From NCBI GenBank assembly GCA_041481485.1, contig JBGPBY010000434.1:1-6444 (forward strand): a stretch of DNA of 6,444 nt. Reading direction: 5' to 3'. This stretch comes from JBGPBY01 sp041481485. GTDB taxonomy: Bacteria > Acidobacteriota > Terriglobia > 20CM-2-55-15. Below are positions 1 to 5,860 of the stretch, in pieces. The notes beneath the pieces were generated by a model. That model was given only the letters and a program-made list of their open reading frames with translations, was not told the origin of the DNA and ran no database searches. The position numbers and the translations under genes are program-made. The number at the start of each line of letters is the position of its first letter. Position 1 is the first letter of the stretch.

Positions 1-37
1 GCCTACGGCACTCTCTGGGTGGTGTTGTGTTTCTTTA

Positions 38-57
38 CCCCCGGCTCACGCCGGGGG
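38..57. repeat. GC-rich hairpin, REP-like
   Basis: An 8-bp perfect stem (CCCCCGGC at 38-45 pairing with GCCGGGGG at 50-57) closes a TCAC tetraloop. Neither strand shows a T-run after the stem, so it does not look like a classical intrinsic terminator for the minus-strand operon that ends at 273 or for a gene left of the window. Stems with a CTCAC-type loop resemble the REP-like intergenic palindromes common in Acidobacteria and Planctomycetes genomes; that comparison is from memory. It could still stabilise the 3' end of an RNA. Confidence 0.6.
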
Positions 58-70
58 CTAAGGGACTGCC

Positions 71-84
71 GCCGCTAGCGCGGC
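71..84. repeat. REP-like palindrome, copy A
   Basis: GCCGC and GCGGC form a 5-bp stem around a TAGC loop. The element and its right flank (71-88, ending GGCTGGG) recur at 126-141 with a 2-base deletion, so the two are a diverged direct repeat of one palindromic unit about 55 bp apart. No coding potential is associated with it. Confidence 0.5.
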
Positions 85-125
85 TGGGAAAACCGGTCTT
101 CCCTTTAACGCTTCAGCAAAGTGTC

Positions 126-137
126 GCCGCTAGCGGC
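126..137. repeat. REP-like palindrome, copy B
   Basis: GCCGCTAGCGGC is a perfect 12-bp palindrome followed by TGGG, the same core and right flank as copy A at 71-88 minus two bases. Together with the hairpin at 38-57 it makes a cluster of three GC-rich inverted repeats within about 100 bp. The rest of the gene-free stretch (142-272) contains only two weak direct repeats and no supportable gene or terminator. Confidence 0.5.
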
Positions 138-272
138 TGGGCCCCCCGCCAGGTTCCCACGTTGTGAGTTGTCAAATGTTCTGCTGTACGTTCGTCAAAT
201 GGCCCTGGCGAACTGACCCGTTGGCGCAATCTCCCCCTGAGCGTCTGATCCGTATACAGATCTTAGCGACCC

Positions 273-479
273 CTATCTCCCGTTCAGGTTGTGTTGCACT
301 ATCTTTCGGCCGAGTGTGTTCCGATGAACGCCCAGGATCTTTGCGGCTTTGGACTGGTTGCCCTCCGTTTTCCGGAGTGCCGACTGAATGAACTTCTTTT
401 CGAATTCGCCAACAGCTTCTTCCAGGAAGATTCTCTTTTCGATCATTTCCGTCACCAACTGATCCAGCTTTTCTCTCAC
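273..479 (-). CDS. Fis-type helix-turn-helix DNA-binding protein (68 aa)
   Basis: Small predicted DNA-binding protein. Residues 29-62 match the C-terminal helix-turn-helix of the Fis family and of NtrC-type activators: a recognisable GNQSKAAKILGVHRNTLGRKI segment (40-60) gives the two helices and the conserved Asn-Gln/Ala-Ala/Gly/Arg-Thr-Leu pattern. The first 28 residues are charged and probably helical, which would suit dimerisation, but the protein is clearly shorter than E. coli Fis (98 aa) and has no sigma-54 activator ATPase or receiver domain. The start is GTG at 479, chosen because GGGAG lies 6 nt upstream. The gene follows cvpA by 12 nt, with the Shine-Dalgarno region reaching the cvpA stop codon, so it is the last gene of the purC-cvpA unit. 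It may be a nucleoid-associated or local transcription factor; its targets cannot be read from the sequence. Family assignment is firm, role is not. Confidence 0.85.
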   Translation of the reverse strand: MREKLDQLVTEMIEKRIFLEEAVGEFEKKFIQSALRKTEGNQSKAAKILGVHRNTLGRKIVQHNLNGR

Positions 480-485
480 CGCAAT

Positions 486-490
486 CTCCC
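486..490 (-). promoter_or_regulatory. Shine-Dalgarno site of the fis-like gene
   Basis: GGGAG on the minus strand, 6 nt before the GTG at 479, supports that non-ATG start. It sits in the 12-nt gap after the cvpA stop, consistent with reinitiation or coupled translation. Confidence 0.7.
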
Positions 491-491
491 T

Positions 492-1025
492 CTAATGCCG
501 TGTCCACCATTGTTCGATCGCAGCATAGCCGACATGGAATTGCTCCTTGACTTCGAGAGGAGTCAAAAACGCAATCAATCGCGATGCGGGCAGGAAGTAA
601 GGCGCCAGTTCCGACTCCCGGACACGTGATTCCTGAATATGGAACGCCGTCAGAGCGAAGAAGACCATGCCACCCACGATCCACCCTCTCACGAATCCAA
701 ACAGGGCTCCGAGAAACCGGTCGAACCACTGGAGCTTTGCAGCCTTCACGAATTTGGCAACAATCCATGCGAACAGCAGGCCAGCCACAAGCGTCCCCAG
801 AAAAATTATGGAGAACCCACAGAATAGAGCAAGATTTTCGGTCAGCACAACATCTTTAAAAATTTCCGCCGCCGTGGGATAGAACCATGCGGCAAAAAGA
901 AACGCGAGGACAAGCGAACCCATACCGATTAGCTCGCGGACAAAACCCCGGACTGCGGCCAGGACGGCGGAGATCAGGACAATGACAAGAACCAACCAAT
1001 CGATAAACGAGAAATCCGGCGTCAT
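492..1025 (-). CDS. cvpA: CvpA family inner-membrane protein
   Basis: Integral membrane protein of the CvpA (colicin V production) family, 177 aa, a usual length. Four hydrophobic segments can be seen at about 7-26, 34-52, 65-92 and 103-126. A basic stretch RGFVRE follows the first, and the family-like motif FDRFLGALFGFVRG (101-114) leads into the fourth. The C-terminal 50 residues are hydrophilic and end in a Trp-Trp-Thr-Arg-His tail. E. coli CvpA is needed for colicin V secretion and affects envelope stress tolerance; its molecular activity is unsettled, and the gene is often found next to purine genes (purF in E. coli). Here it follows purC with a 4-nt ATGA overlap and no clear Shine-Dalgarno, implying translational coupling. 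No catalytic residues can be pointed to, so the call is family level only. Confidence 0.88.
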   Translation of the reverse strand: MTPDFSFIDWLVLVIVLISAVLAAVRGFVRELIGMGSLVLAFLFAAWFYPTAAEIFKDVVLTENLALFCGFSIIFLGTLVAGLLFAWIVAKFVKAAKLQWFDRFLGALFGFVRGWIVGGMVFFALTAFHIQESRVRESELAPYFLPASRLIAFLTPLEVKEQFHVGYAAIEQWWTRH

Positions 1026-1906
1026 TGCAGGTCGCGGCCAGTCAGAATCCGGAGCGCTTCAACATATCGGGCGCTTGTCGCAGCGACGATAGCTTCTGGC
1101 AAATCCGGACCTGGCGCAACCTTGTTCCAACCGATACGTTCGAGGTAGTCCCGGACAAATTGCTTGTCAAAGGATGGTTGCGGCTTGCCGGGAACGTAAC
1201 GGTCGGCGGGCCAGAAACGCGAAGAATCCGGCGTCAGCATCTCATCAATGATCGATACTTTCCCATCGATGACTCCAAACTCGAACTTGGTATCGCAGAT
1301 GATAATTCCCCGCTTTGCCGCGTAGTCCACGCCCTGGCTGTAAAGAGACAGTGTGAGTTCCTTCAGTTTGCGAATATTCTCAGCGCCAATAATTCCGGCG
1401 GCCTCTTCCTCGGAAATATTCTCGTCGTGTCCCGCCTCGGCTTTTGTCGACGGGGTGAATATGGGTTCGGGCAGTCGATCGGAATCTCGCAGGCCAGCCG
1501 GAAGCGGAATGCCGCAAACCTTGCCGGTACGGTTGTAATCCTTCAAACCGGAACCCGTCAGAAACCCGCGCGCAACGCACTCCACAGGAAAAACCTTGGC
1601 CTTGCGAACGACCATCGACCGGCCTTCCAGCTGATCGCGAAATGGCTGAAGCTCCGCGGGAAAGTCTTCCACGCGTGTGGAAATCACATGGTTGGGGACA
1701 ACGCTCTTGAAGTGATCGAACCAGAATGCCGACATCTGATTCAGGACTTTCCCCTTGTTGGGAATCGGCGTCGGCAGAACGACGTCGAACGCCGATAGCC
1801 GGTCGGTGACAACGATCAGGAAACGATCTCCGAGGTCATAAATGTCTCGAACCTTGCCTCGGCCATGAAGTTTGATCCCCGGAAGATTGGTTTGAATAAT
1901 GCTCAT
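1022..1906 (-). CDS. purC: Phosphoribosylaminoimidazole-succinocarboxamide synthase (SAICAR synthase)
   Basis: Cytosolic enzyme of de novo purine synthesis (EC 6.3.2.6): it joins aspartate to CAIR using ATP, giving SAICAR. The 294-aa protein matches the longer, yeast ADE1-like form of the family. Visible landmarks are the N-terminal GRGKVRDIYDLGDRFLIV nucleotide-binding strand-turn (15-32), TDRLSAFD (34-41), the substrate-binding ECVARGFLTGSG (109-120), TPSTKAEAGHDENIS (151-165), and the signature CDTKFEFG (204-211) followed by IIDEMLTPDSSRFW (219-232). All family key positions that I recognise are present. The start is the ATG at 1906, 9 nt downstream of GGAG; a TTG at 1921 would extend it by five residues but overlaps that ribosome-binding site. 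It is the first gene of the purC-cvpA-fis-like cluster and lies 164 nt after smc, with a large palindrome between. No purine riboswitch is evident upstream. Confidence 0.97.
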   Translation of the reverse strand: MSIIQTNLPGIKLHGRGKVRDIYDLGDRFLIVVTDRLSAFDVVLPTPIPNKGKVLNQMSAFWFDHFKSVVPNHVISTRVEDFPAELQPFRDQLEGRSMVVRKAKVFPVECVARGFLTGSGLKDYNRTGKVCGIPLPAGLRDSDRLPEPIFTPSTKAEAGHDENISEEEAAGIIGAENIRKLKELTLSLYSQGVDYAAKRGIIICDTKFEFGVIDGKVSIIDEMLTPDSSRFWPADRYVPGKPQPSFDKQFVRDYLERIGWNKVAPGPDLPEAIVAATSARYVEALRILTGRDLQ

Positions 1907-1915
1907 CGATAACAA

Positions 1916-1919
1916 CTCC
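1916..1919 (-). promoter_or_regulatory. Shine-Dalgarno site deciding the purC start
   Basis: GGAG on the minus strand, 9 nt before ATG 1906. It selects this ATG over the in-frame TTG at 1921, which lies within the site itself. Confidence 0.65.
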
Positions 1920-1975
1920 AATGGAACGAGATGAAATGCTTTGATTAATTATTGGAAACCGGCAGGCAAATATGA

Positions 1976-2069
1976 GCGGCCTAATATGACATATGACAAT
2001 TGACTATTGACCATTGATAAAGCTTTATCAATGGTCAATAGTCAATTGTCATATGTCATATTAGGCCGC
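1976..2069. repeat. Perfect 94-bp palindrome between smc and purC
   Basis: Positions 1976-2022 are the exact reverse complement of 2023-2069, giving 47-bp arms with no mismatch and no spacer. The axis lies between 2022 and 2023, inside AAGCTT. The ends are capped by GCGGC/GCCGC, while the interior is AT-rich, unlike its surroundings. Each arm carries a 7-bp periodicity (TGAC at 1987, 1994, 2001 and 2008, then TGAT at 2015, mirrored on the right arm). The element begins one base after the smc stop (2071-2073) and ends 69 nt before the purC ATG. In smc read-through RNA it would fold into a very long hairpin. No T-tract follows it on the minus strand, so it is not a standard intrinsic terminator. 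It has no coding capacity and no obvious target-site duplication. It may be a MITE-like or heptamer-derived repeat; family unknown. Confidence 0.97.
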
Positions 2070-2070
2070 C

Positions 2071-5000
2071 TCAGCCAGCTCCAACCCTCACAGCCGCTTC
2101 GTTGAGGCGGACCGATACGATTTTGGAAATGCCGGGTTCTTCCATGGTAACTCCGTACAACATGGATGCTACTTCCATGGTCCGTTTGCTGTGCGTGATG
2201 ATGATGAACTGGGTTTGCCGGCTCATGTCCCGCACCATCGATGCAAAGCGATCCACGTTGGCTTCATCCAGAGGCGCGTCCACTTCGTCCAGCACGCAGA
2301 ATGGGCTGGGCCGATACCGGAAAAGCGCGATGAGCAGTGCAAGTGCGGTCAATGCCTTTTCGCCTCCGGAAAGCAGCAGGACATTCTGAAGTTTCTTGCC
2401 CGGCGGTTGAGCGACTATTTCCACGCCGGCATCTGCTTCCTCCGCACCTTCGATAAGTCGAAGCTCGCCGTGGCCGCCGCCAAAAAGGTGAACGAATGCC
2501 TCGGTAAACCCGGAATTGACGGCATCGAATGCTTCCTTGAATTGTTTGCGGCAGACGGTGTCGATTTCTTCGATTGCCTGAGTTGTATCCTGTATGGAGT
2601 CGAGCAGATCCTGACGCTGGCCGCTCAGGAATCCAAAACGCTGTTCCGCCTCTGTGTATTCTTCAACGGCCATCATGTTGACCGCCCCCATGGATTCCAT
2701 TTTTTCCCGGATTTCCCGATACTCCTGTTCCCGTACTTCAAGGACCTCGGCGTCAAGCGGTTCGAAATACCGCAGGCAAACGGATTCGATCGTTTCGTTC
2801 AGCTCGTTCCAGCAGGAACTCGCCAGGTGTTTCAAATCCGAATCGATCTGTGTCTTCTCAATTTCCAAAGCAGTATGCCGGTCCTTCCAGGTGACGAGCA
2901 GTTCTCGCGTTTCGTCCCACTGAAATTCGGACTCCCGCAGGTTGTGACGGACTTCCTCAAGCTTTGCGGCCATTTCCGTGATGGATTGATTCAAGCGGTC
3001 GCATTCGAGGGCCAACTGGTGACGCCCCTCGATGTGGTTTTCGATGGAATGCCGTGTTTCGGTTTGCTGGCGCTCCGCCTCCGCCATTTGCTCCACCGCG
3101 AGCCGGCCACGGTGCTCGAGTTCGGCAGTCTGCTGGCGGATCGCATTTAATTCACGGACGGTAGCCGACCGCCGCTCTTCCAGAACAGCCAACTGCGACT
3201 GAATTTCGCCGAGGCCTCGACGATCTCCTTCGATTTCGGACGTCAGGCTTTCGGCCTGAGTTGTCTGCCGTGTAATTTCCTCGTCAAGCGAATTTCTGGA
3301 TGTGCCAATTTCGACCAATTGCAATTCGGCGCCCCGAAGAGAAGTCTCCAGTTCCATGCGTTCGGCGGAAAATCGTTCAATCTCCGAACGGGCTACTGAA
3401 CCGCGGTTCTCGGCATGTGAAAGGTCCGTCGTCAGAGTTCTCACGCGATGATCCATGGTGAGAATGGTCTTTTCGATTTCCTGAAGTTCGGAGGAAAGCC
3501 TGGCTTTCAACAACTCGGATTCATCCAGCAGTTCCTGCAGCCGTTCCACTTCGTCTACTGCCGCGGCAGTTTCGCGCTGAGCCGCGTCGGCGCGGCGGTC
3601 CAGTTCGCGAATTTCCCGCTTGAGAGCCAGAGGACCAAGGCTGTCCCGCTGTCCCCATCCGATCACGTGCCCCTGAACGACTTCACCGCTCTTGGCGACA
3701 AATCGGAACTGCGGATAATCCGACGAGAGCCGCCATGCGTCGTCGAGAGATTCGACAAGATAGGCATCGCCAAGGCGATCGGCAAAATGCTTCACTCGAT
3801 CATCAAATCGGATGACGTTGGCCAGAGGCGTGGCTCCAGAAATCTCCGAGGCCGGCATCGTCGAGCCAGATTTCCGGCCTTCGTCTTCCACTACCAGGCA
3901 ATCCAGACGTCCTTTGGTGACTTCGCGAACAATGCCGATGGCGCGTTCCGCGTCCGCGCGATTCTGCACCACGACGTACTGAAGCTCTGCCTTCAGGAAG
4001 CCCTCGACAACCGTTTCGTAGCTGGAATCCACATCCACAAAATCAGCCAGCATTCCCAGCGGAGTCCAGCCTGACCCCCGGACATAATTGAAGAATTGCT
4101 GAACAGATTCGGAGCTATAGGCCCGGCTGACCGCGAGTTCTCCGATGGTGTGAAGACGGTCCCGGATTGCATTCTTGTTGCTTCTTGCGGAAGCGGCCGT
4201 CAGAACGGACTCGGCGTGAAGATTCTTCAGCCGGACGCATTCCGTTTCCGTTTCCGTGAGCCGGGAACGGAGCTGCGTCATCCCCGCCTGGTGCTCGACA
4301 TGCTCGTTTCGGGCCGAATTCAGCTGTTCGCCAATCCGTCCAATCAATTCCTGGACTTCGGATGATTCACGCTCCAGCCGCTCAATTTGCATGGAAAGGC
4401 GATGGATCAGTTCGCCACGGCTAGTGATTTCATTTCGCAACCGCGCCTCGTTTGCCACGATTTCAAACTGGCGCCGCCGGAGTTCTTCAATCGCGCGCTC
4501 GGCAAGCGAACGCTCTTCCACTTTCCGCTGAATTTCAGACTTCACCAAATCCAGAGACTCGTAAACGCCAATCCGCTGCTGATCCAGTTCCGCCAGCTGC
4601 GACGCGCGGCTGCTGTTTTCTTCCTGATACCGCGCTATTTCTTCGGTCGTGCGTGCGCTTTCGGCAGCAAGCGTTGCTTTCCGTTCTTCAAGCAATCGGA
4701 TCTGGTCTTCCAGGCGTTCGATCCGCTGGATCGTCCGGCCATGTTCCAATTCCGTTTCCGAGTGCCGTGCACGGGATTCCGTAAGCAGGTTTTCGTGAGT
4801 CTCGACATCGATGCGATGTTGGCGGACGAATGCGTTCAATCGTTCAATTTCCGCTTCCAGGCGCCGGCCTTCATCTCCGATGGAAGCCAGTGCGCTTTCG
4901 CAGCCTTCCTGCTGGTGAACCAGCATATCGGCCCGCGTGGAGAAGATTTCCGAAAGTATGCCTCTCATCCGGTCGCGAAATTCAATGAACCGCCGAGCCT

Positions 5001-5736
5001 TTCCGGCCTGGCGCTTCAAGGAATTTCGCTGGCGATCCACTTCGGCCAGAATGTCGTTGACTCGCGAGAGATTGACTCGCGCGGCTTCAAGCCGCGACTC
5101 CGCGAGTTTCCGTTTGGACTTGAACTTCGTGATCCCGGCGGCTTCTTCAATCAGGGCGCGGCGGTCCATGGGTTTGGAGCTGAGCAGTTGTCCGACGCGT
5201 CCCTGCTCGATGATGGCGTAACTGTTGGGCCCCAATCCCGTACCGAGAAACATGTCGTGAACGTCTCGCAAGCGGCATGGTTTTCCATCAATGAGGTAGA
5301 TGCTTTCGCCGCTGCGGTAGAGCCGCCGCTGGACGACCACATCGCGCGGACCGGCCTGCAGCACGGGAAGTGGAGCGACATGGTCACCACTTCCATGGAC
5401 GTGTCCATGACCATTTCCGTTACCGTTTCCGTTGCCATTCCCGTTGCCGTGAACAACAGGAGCAGGATTGGAATCGGTTAAAGTAATGGTGACTTCGGCC
5501 ATGCCCATCGGCGCACGAGTGCGGCTGCCATTGAAGATCACATCTTCCATTTTTTCGCCGCGCAGCGATTTTGCACTCTGCTCGCCAAGCACCCATGCAA
5601 TAGCGTCGGAAACATTACTCTTGCCGCAGCCGTTAGGCCCCACAATCGCAGTGACTCCGGTTTCGTTCACGGCGATTTGGCCCTTTTCCGAGAACGACTT
5701 GAAGCCAACCATTTCAATACGACGAAGTTTCAACAC
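2071..5736 (-). CDS. smc: Chromosome segregation ATPase SMC
   Basis: Core subunit of the bacterial condensin: a dimeric ABC-type ATPase that loads on DNA with ScpA/ScpB and organises and segregates chromosomes. At 1221 aa it has the full family architecture. The N-terminal head has MLKLRRIEMVGFKSF, Walker A GPNGCGKS (33-40) and the Q-loop IIEQG (Q178). A first coiled-coil arm follows (about 205-540), then a globular hinge (about 542-705, with Gly-rich turns near GHVIGWGQ), and the returning coiled coil (about 706-1010). The C-terminal head has ABC signature LSGGEK (1122-1127), Walker B and D-loop LDEVDAPLD (1149-1157) and the switch histidine H1182. All catalytic motifs are intact. The start is GTG at 5736, with GAGGA 10 nt upstream and no in-frame alternative close by. 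Oddity: a low-complexity Gly-Asn/His insertion at 96-119, between head strands. scpA and scpB are not in the window. The gene is divergent from dinB and its stop abuts the palindrome. Confidence 0.98.
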   Translation of the reverse strand: MLKLRRIEMVGFKSFSEKGQIAVNETGVTAIVGPNGCGKSNVSDAIAWVLGEQSAKSLRGEKMEDVIFNGSRTRAPMGMAEVTITLTDSNPAPVVHGNGNGNGNGNGNGHGHVHGSGDHVAPLPVLQAGPRDVVVQRRLYRSGESIYLIDGKPCRLRDVHDMFLGTGLGPNSYAIIEQGRVGQLLSSKPMDRRALIEEAAGITKFKSKRKLAESRLEAARVNLSRVNDILAEVDRQRNSLKRQAGKARRFIEFRDRMRGILSEIFSTRADMLVHQQEGCESALASIGDEGRRLEAEIERLNAFVRQHRIDVETHENLLTESRARHSETELEHGRTIQRIERLEDQIRLLEERKATLAAESARTTEEIARYQEENSSRASQLAELDQQRIGVYESLDLVKSEIQRKVEERSLAERAIEELRRRQFEIVANEARLRNEITSRGELIHRLSMQIERLERESSEVQELIGRIGEQLNSARNEHVEHQAGMTQLRSRLTETETECVRLKNLHAESVLTAASARSNKNAIRDRLHTIGELAVSRAYSSESVQQFFNYVRGSGWTPLGMLADFVDVDSSYETVVEGFLKAELQYVVVQNRADAERAIGIVREVTKGRLDCLVVEDEGRKSGSTMPASEISGATPLANVIRFDDRVKHFADRLGDAYLVESLDDAWRLSSDYPQFRFVAKSGEVVQGHVIGWGQRDSLGPLALKREIRELDRRADAAQRETAAAVDEVERLQELLDESELLKARLSSELQEIEKTILTMDHRVRTLTTDLSHAENRGSVARSEIERFSAERMELETSLRGAELQLVEIGTSRNSLDEEITRQTTQAESLTSEIEGDRRGLGEIQSQLAVLEERRSATVRELNAIRQQTAELEHRGRLAVEQMAEAERQQTETRHSIENHIEGRHQLALECDRLNQSITEMAAKLEEVRHNLRESEFQWDETRELLVTWKDRHTALEIEKTQIDSDLKHLASSCWNELNETIESVCLRYFEPLDAEVLEVREQEYREIREKMESMGAVNMMAVEEYTEAEQRFGFLSGQRQDLLDSIQDTTQAIEEIDTVCRKQFKEAFDAVNSGFTEAFVHLFGGGHGELRLIEGAEEADAGVEIVAQPPGKKLQNVLLLSGGEKALTALALLIALFRYRPSPFCVLDEVDAPLDEANVDRFASMVRDMSRQTQFIIITHSKRTMEVASMLYGVTMEEPGISKIVSVRLNEAAVRVGAG
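5413..5448 (-). repeat. Hexanucleotide repeat encoding (Gly-Asn)6 in SMC
   Basis: Six consecutive Gly-Asn codon pairs (SMC residues 97-108) form an imperfect 6-bp tandem repeat with third-position variation (GGC/GGG/GGA/GGT with AAC/AAT). It continues into His-rich residues 109-119 (down to 5380) with Gly-His, Val-His and Asp-His. The whole insertion sits where B. subtilis SMC has a short connection between the strand ending in TLT(D) and the one before RRVYRSGES. The silent variation suggests it is maintained at the protein level and not newly expanded. Confidence 0.9.
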
Positions 5737-5860
5737 GTATGTGTTTTCCTCATAAAATGCTACAGAACCGGGTTTTCAGTGAATGTGTCCTGACGGACCT
5801 GTCTAGCTTCTGTGGGAACAGTGACAGATTGGGTCCATTTGCGGTAGTGTCCAAAAACCT
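5737..5860. promoter_or_regulatory. Divergent smc/dinB control region
   Basis: This 124-nt gap must contain the promoters of both divergent genes. For dinB the best candidate is GTGACA (5821-5826), an 18-nt spacer and TAGTGT (5845-5850). That would put transcription start a few bases before ATG 5861, fitting the lack of a good ribosome-binding site. For smc, TTGGAC (5854-5849, minus strand) with CAATCT 17 nt on is a weak match. An inverted repeat CTGT-N4-ACAG (5810-5821) overlaps the proposed dinB -35, with further CTGT (5799-5802) and ACAG (5824-5827) outside it. A second small inverted repeat, GTCC-N4-GGAC, is at 5787-5798. Exact promoter positions are uncertain. Confidence 0.4.
5747..5751 (-). 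promoter_or_regulatory. Shine-Dalgarno site of smc
   Basis: GAGGA on the minus strand lies 10 nt before the GTG at 5736 and is the only good ribosome-binding site nearby. The ATG at 5753 that overlaps it is out of frame with smc. This supports GTG as the true smc start. Confidence 0.6.

Noticed and set aside
190..213. Imperfect GTTCG/CGAAC stem as terminator of the operon
   Set aside because: Only five continuous pairs with a large loop and no T-tract on the minus strand.
172..768. Minus-strand open frame of 198 codons overlapping the cvpA and fis-like genes
   Set aside because: Out of frame with both supported genes on the same strand, and its Arg/Ser-rich translation has no domain.
1025..1798. 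Plus-strand open frame opposite purC
   Set aside because: Antisense to a complete, motif-verified purC; its translation is not recognisable as any family.
1976..2069. Palindrome as a classical Rho-independent terminator
   Set aside because: Stem far longer than usual, AT-rich interior, and no T-run after the stem on the minus strand; on the plus strand no gene ends there.
2191..3150. Long plus-strand open frame opposite smc
   Set aside because: It mirrors the codon structure of the well-supported smc coiled coil; its translation shows no recognisable domain.
4240..4258. TTCCGT hexamer triplet in smc as a separate repeat element
   Set aside because: Only three units encoding Thr-Glu in a coiled coil; ordinary codon-level repetition.
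4387..5481. Long plus-strand open frame (about 364 codons) opposite smc
   Set aside because: Antisense shadow of the smc arm and head; no family motif and no ribosome-binding context outweighs the intact SMC frame.
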